Positions 63,924-64,000 of a DNA stretch of 64,000 nucleotides are shown here, piece after piece. The notes below the pieces were generated by a model. It ran no database searches. It was not told where the DNA came from and worked only from the letters and a program-made list of their open reading frames with translations. The translations under genes and the position numbers were made by a program. The stretch is from Frigidibacter sp. RF13 (GTDB taxonomy: Bacteria; Pseudomonadota; Alphaproteobacteria; Rhodobacterales; Rhodobacteraceae): NCBI RefSeq assembly GCF_026626305.1, contig NZ_JAPNUE010000006.1, positions 150,292 through 214,291 on the forward strand, in the 5' to 3' direction. Positions within the stretch are counted from its first letter, which is position 1, and every line of letters begins with the position of its first letter.

Positions 63924-64000
63924 ATGGCGAAGGCAAAGTTTGAACGTAACAAGCCGCACGTTAACGTCGGCACGATCGGGCACGTTGACCACGGCAAGAC
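63924..64000 (+). CDS. tuf: Elongation factor Tu, 5' part (truncated by window edge)
   Basis: First 25 codons, [20 protein letters not shown] and GHVDHGKT P-loop. Strong AAGGAGG ribosome-binding site. Gene runs past the window end. Confidence 0.96.

Overview
The window is about 64 kb of a high-GC chromosome. Gene content and order point to an alphaproteobacterium of the Rhodobacterales/Rhodobacteraceae, near Rhodobacter, Rhodovulum or Defluviimonas. This is inferred from a molybdenum fdsGBA formate dehydrogenase whose active-site residues fall at the Rhodobacter capsulatus positions, a serB/serC-serA cluster, the secE-nusG-rplKAJL-rpoBC block, the rpsL-rpsG-fusA-tuf block, a DMSP-lyase-type cupin and family-typical intergenic hairpins. 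No species is assigned. Nothing looks like a prophage, transposon, CRISPR array, rRNA or tRNA.

Layout. 1-2.3 kb: 3' end of glpD and glpK (glycerol use). 2.3-9.3 kb, minus strand: a LysR regulator followed by fdsG-fdsB-fdsA-fdhD-fdsD, an NAD-dependent formate dehydrogenase with its sulfurtransferase; a pair of adjacent palindromes lies between fdsB and fdsA. 9.4-13.4 kb: S49 peptidase, a 48-residue Cys-rich membrane protein, an SDR reductase and uvrC. 13.4-17 kb: a secreted hypothetical protein, an AT-rich HrgA-like nuclease that overlaps the end of parE, and parE. 17-25.5 kb: a compact candidate small-ORF/RNA unit, the queuosine-precursor transporter yhhQ, an esterase-like/mepA/MFS operon, a thioesterase, yggT, recQ, and an unusual protein with a hydrophobic hairpin and a beta-rich tail. 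25.6-35.6 kb: a hybrid histidine kinase divergent from an alpha-2-macroglobulin/pbpC pair. 35.7-44 kb: a thiolase, two phosphoesterases, the DMSP-lyase-like cupin, serA, serC, serB and a TauE/SafE-type exporter.

44-56 kb, minus strand: secE, nusG, rplK, rplA, rplJ, rplL, rpoB, rpoC, with structured leaders and a strong terminator after rpoC. 56.4-60.6 kb, plus strand: a DMT exporter, then a tightly packed GT2/LAB_N/GT39/PAP2 cluster that looks like a lipid A remodelling pathway. 60.6-64 kb: rpsL, rpsG, fusA and the start of tuf behind a near-consensus promoter.

Most of the window is ordinary core genome. The parts that deserve attention are (i) a short minus-strand unit at 17.06-17.29 kb with an extreme Shine-Dalgarno match, an 18-codon ORF, stacked hairpins and a terminator; (ii) the hairpin/beta protein at 24.4-25.4 kb; (iii) the orphan nuclease coupled to parE; (iv) the lipid A-type cluster; (v) a possible pseudoknot leader on yhhQ; and (vi) twin palindromes with exchangeable arms at three sites.
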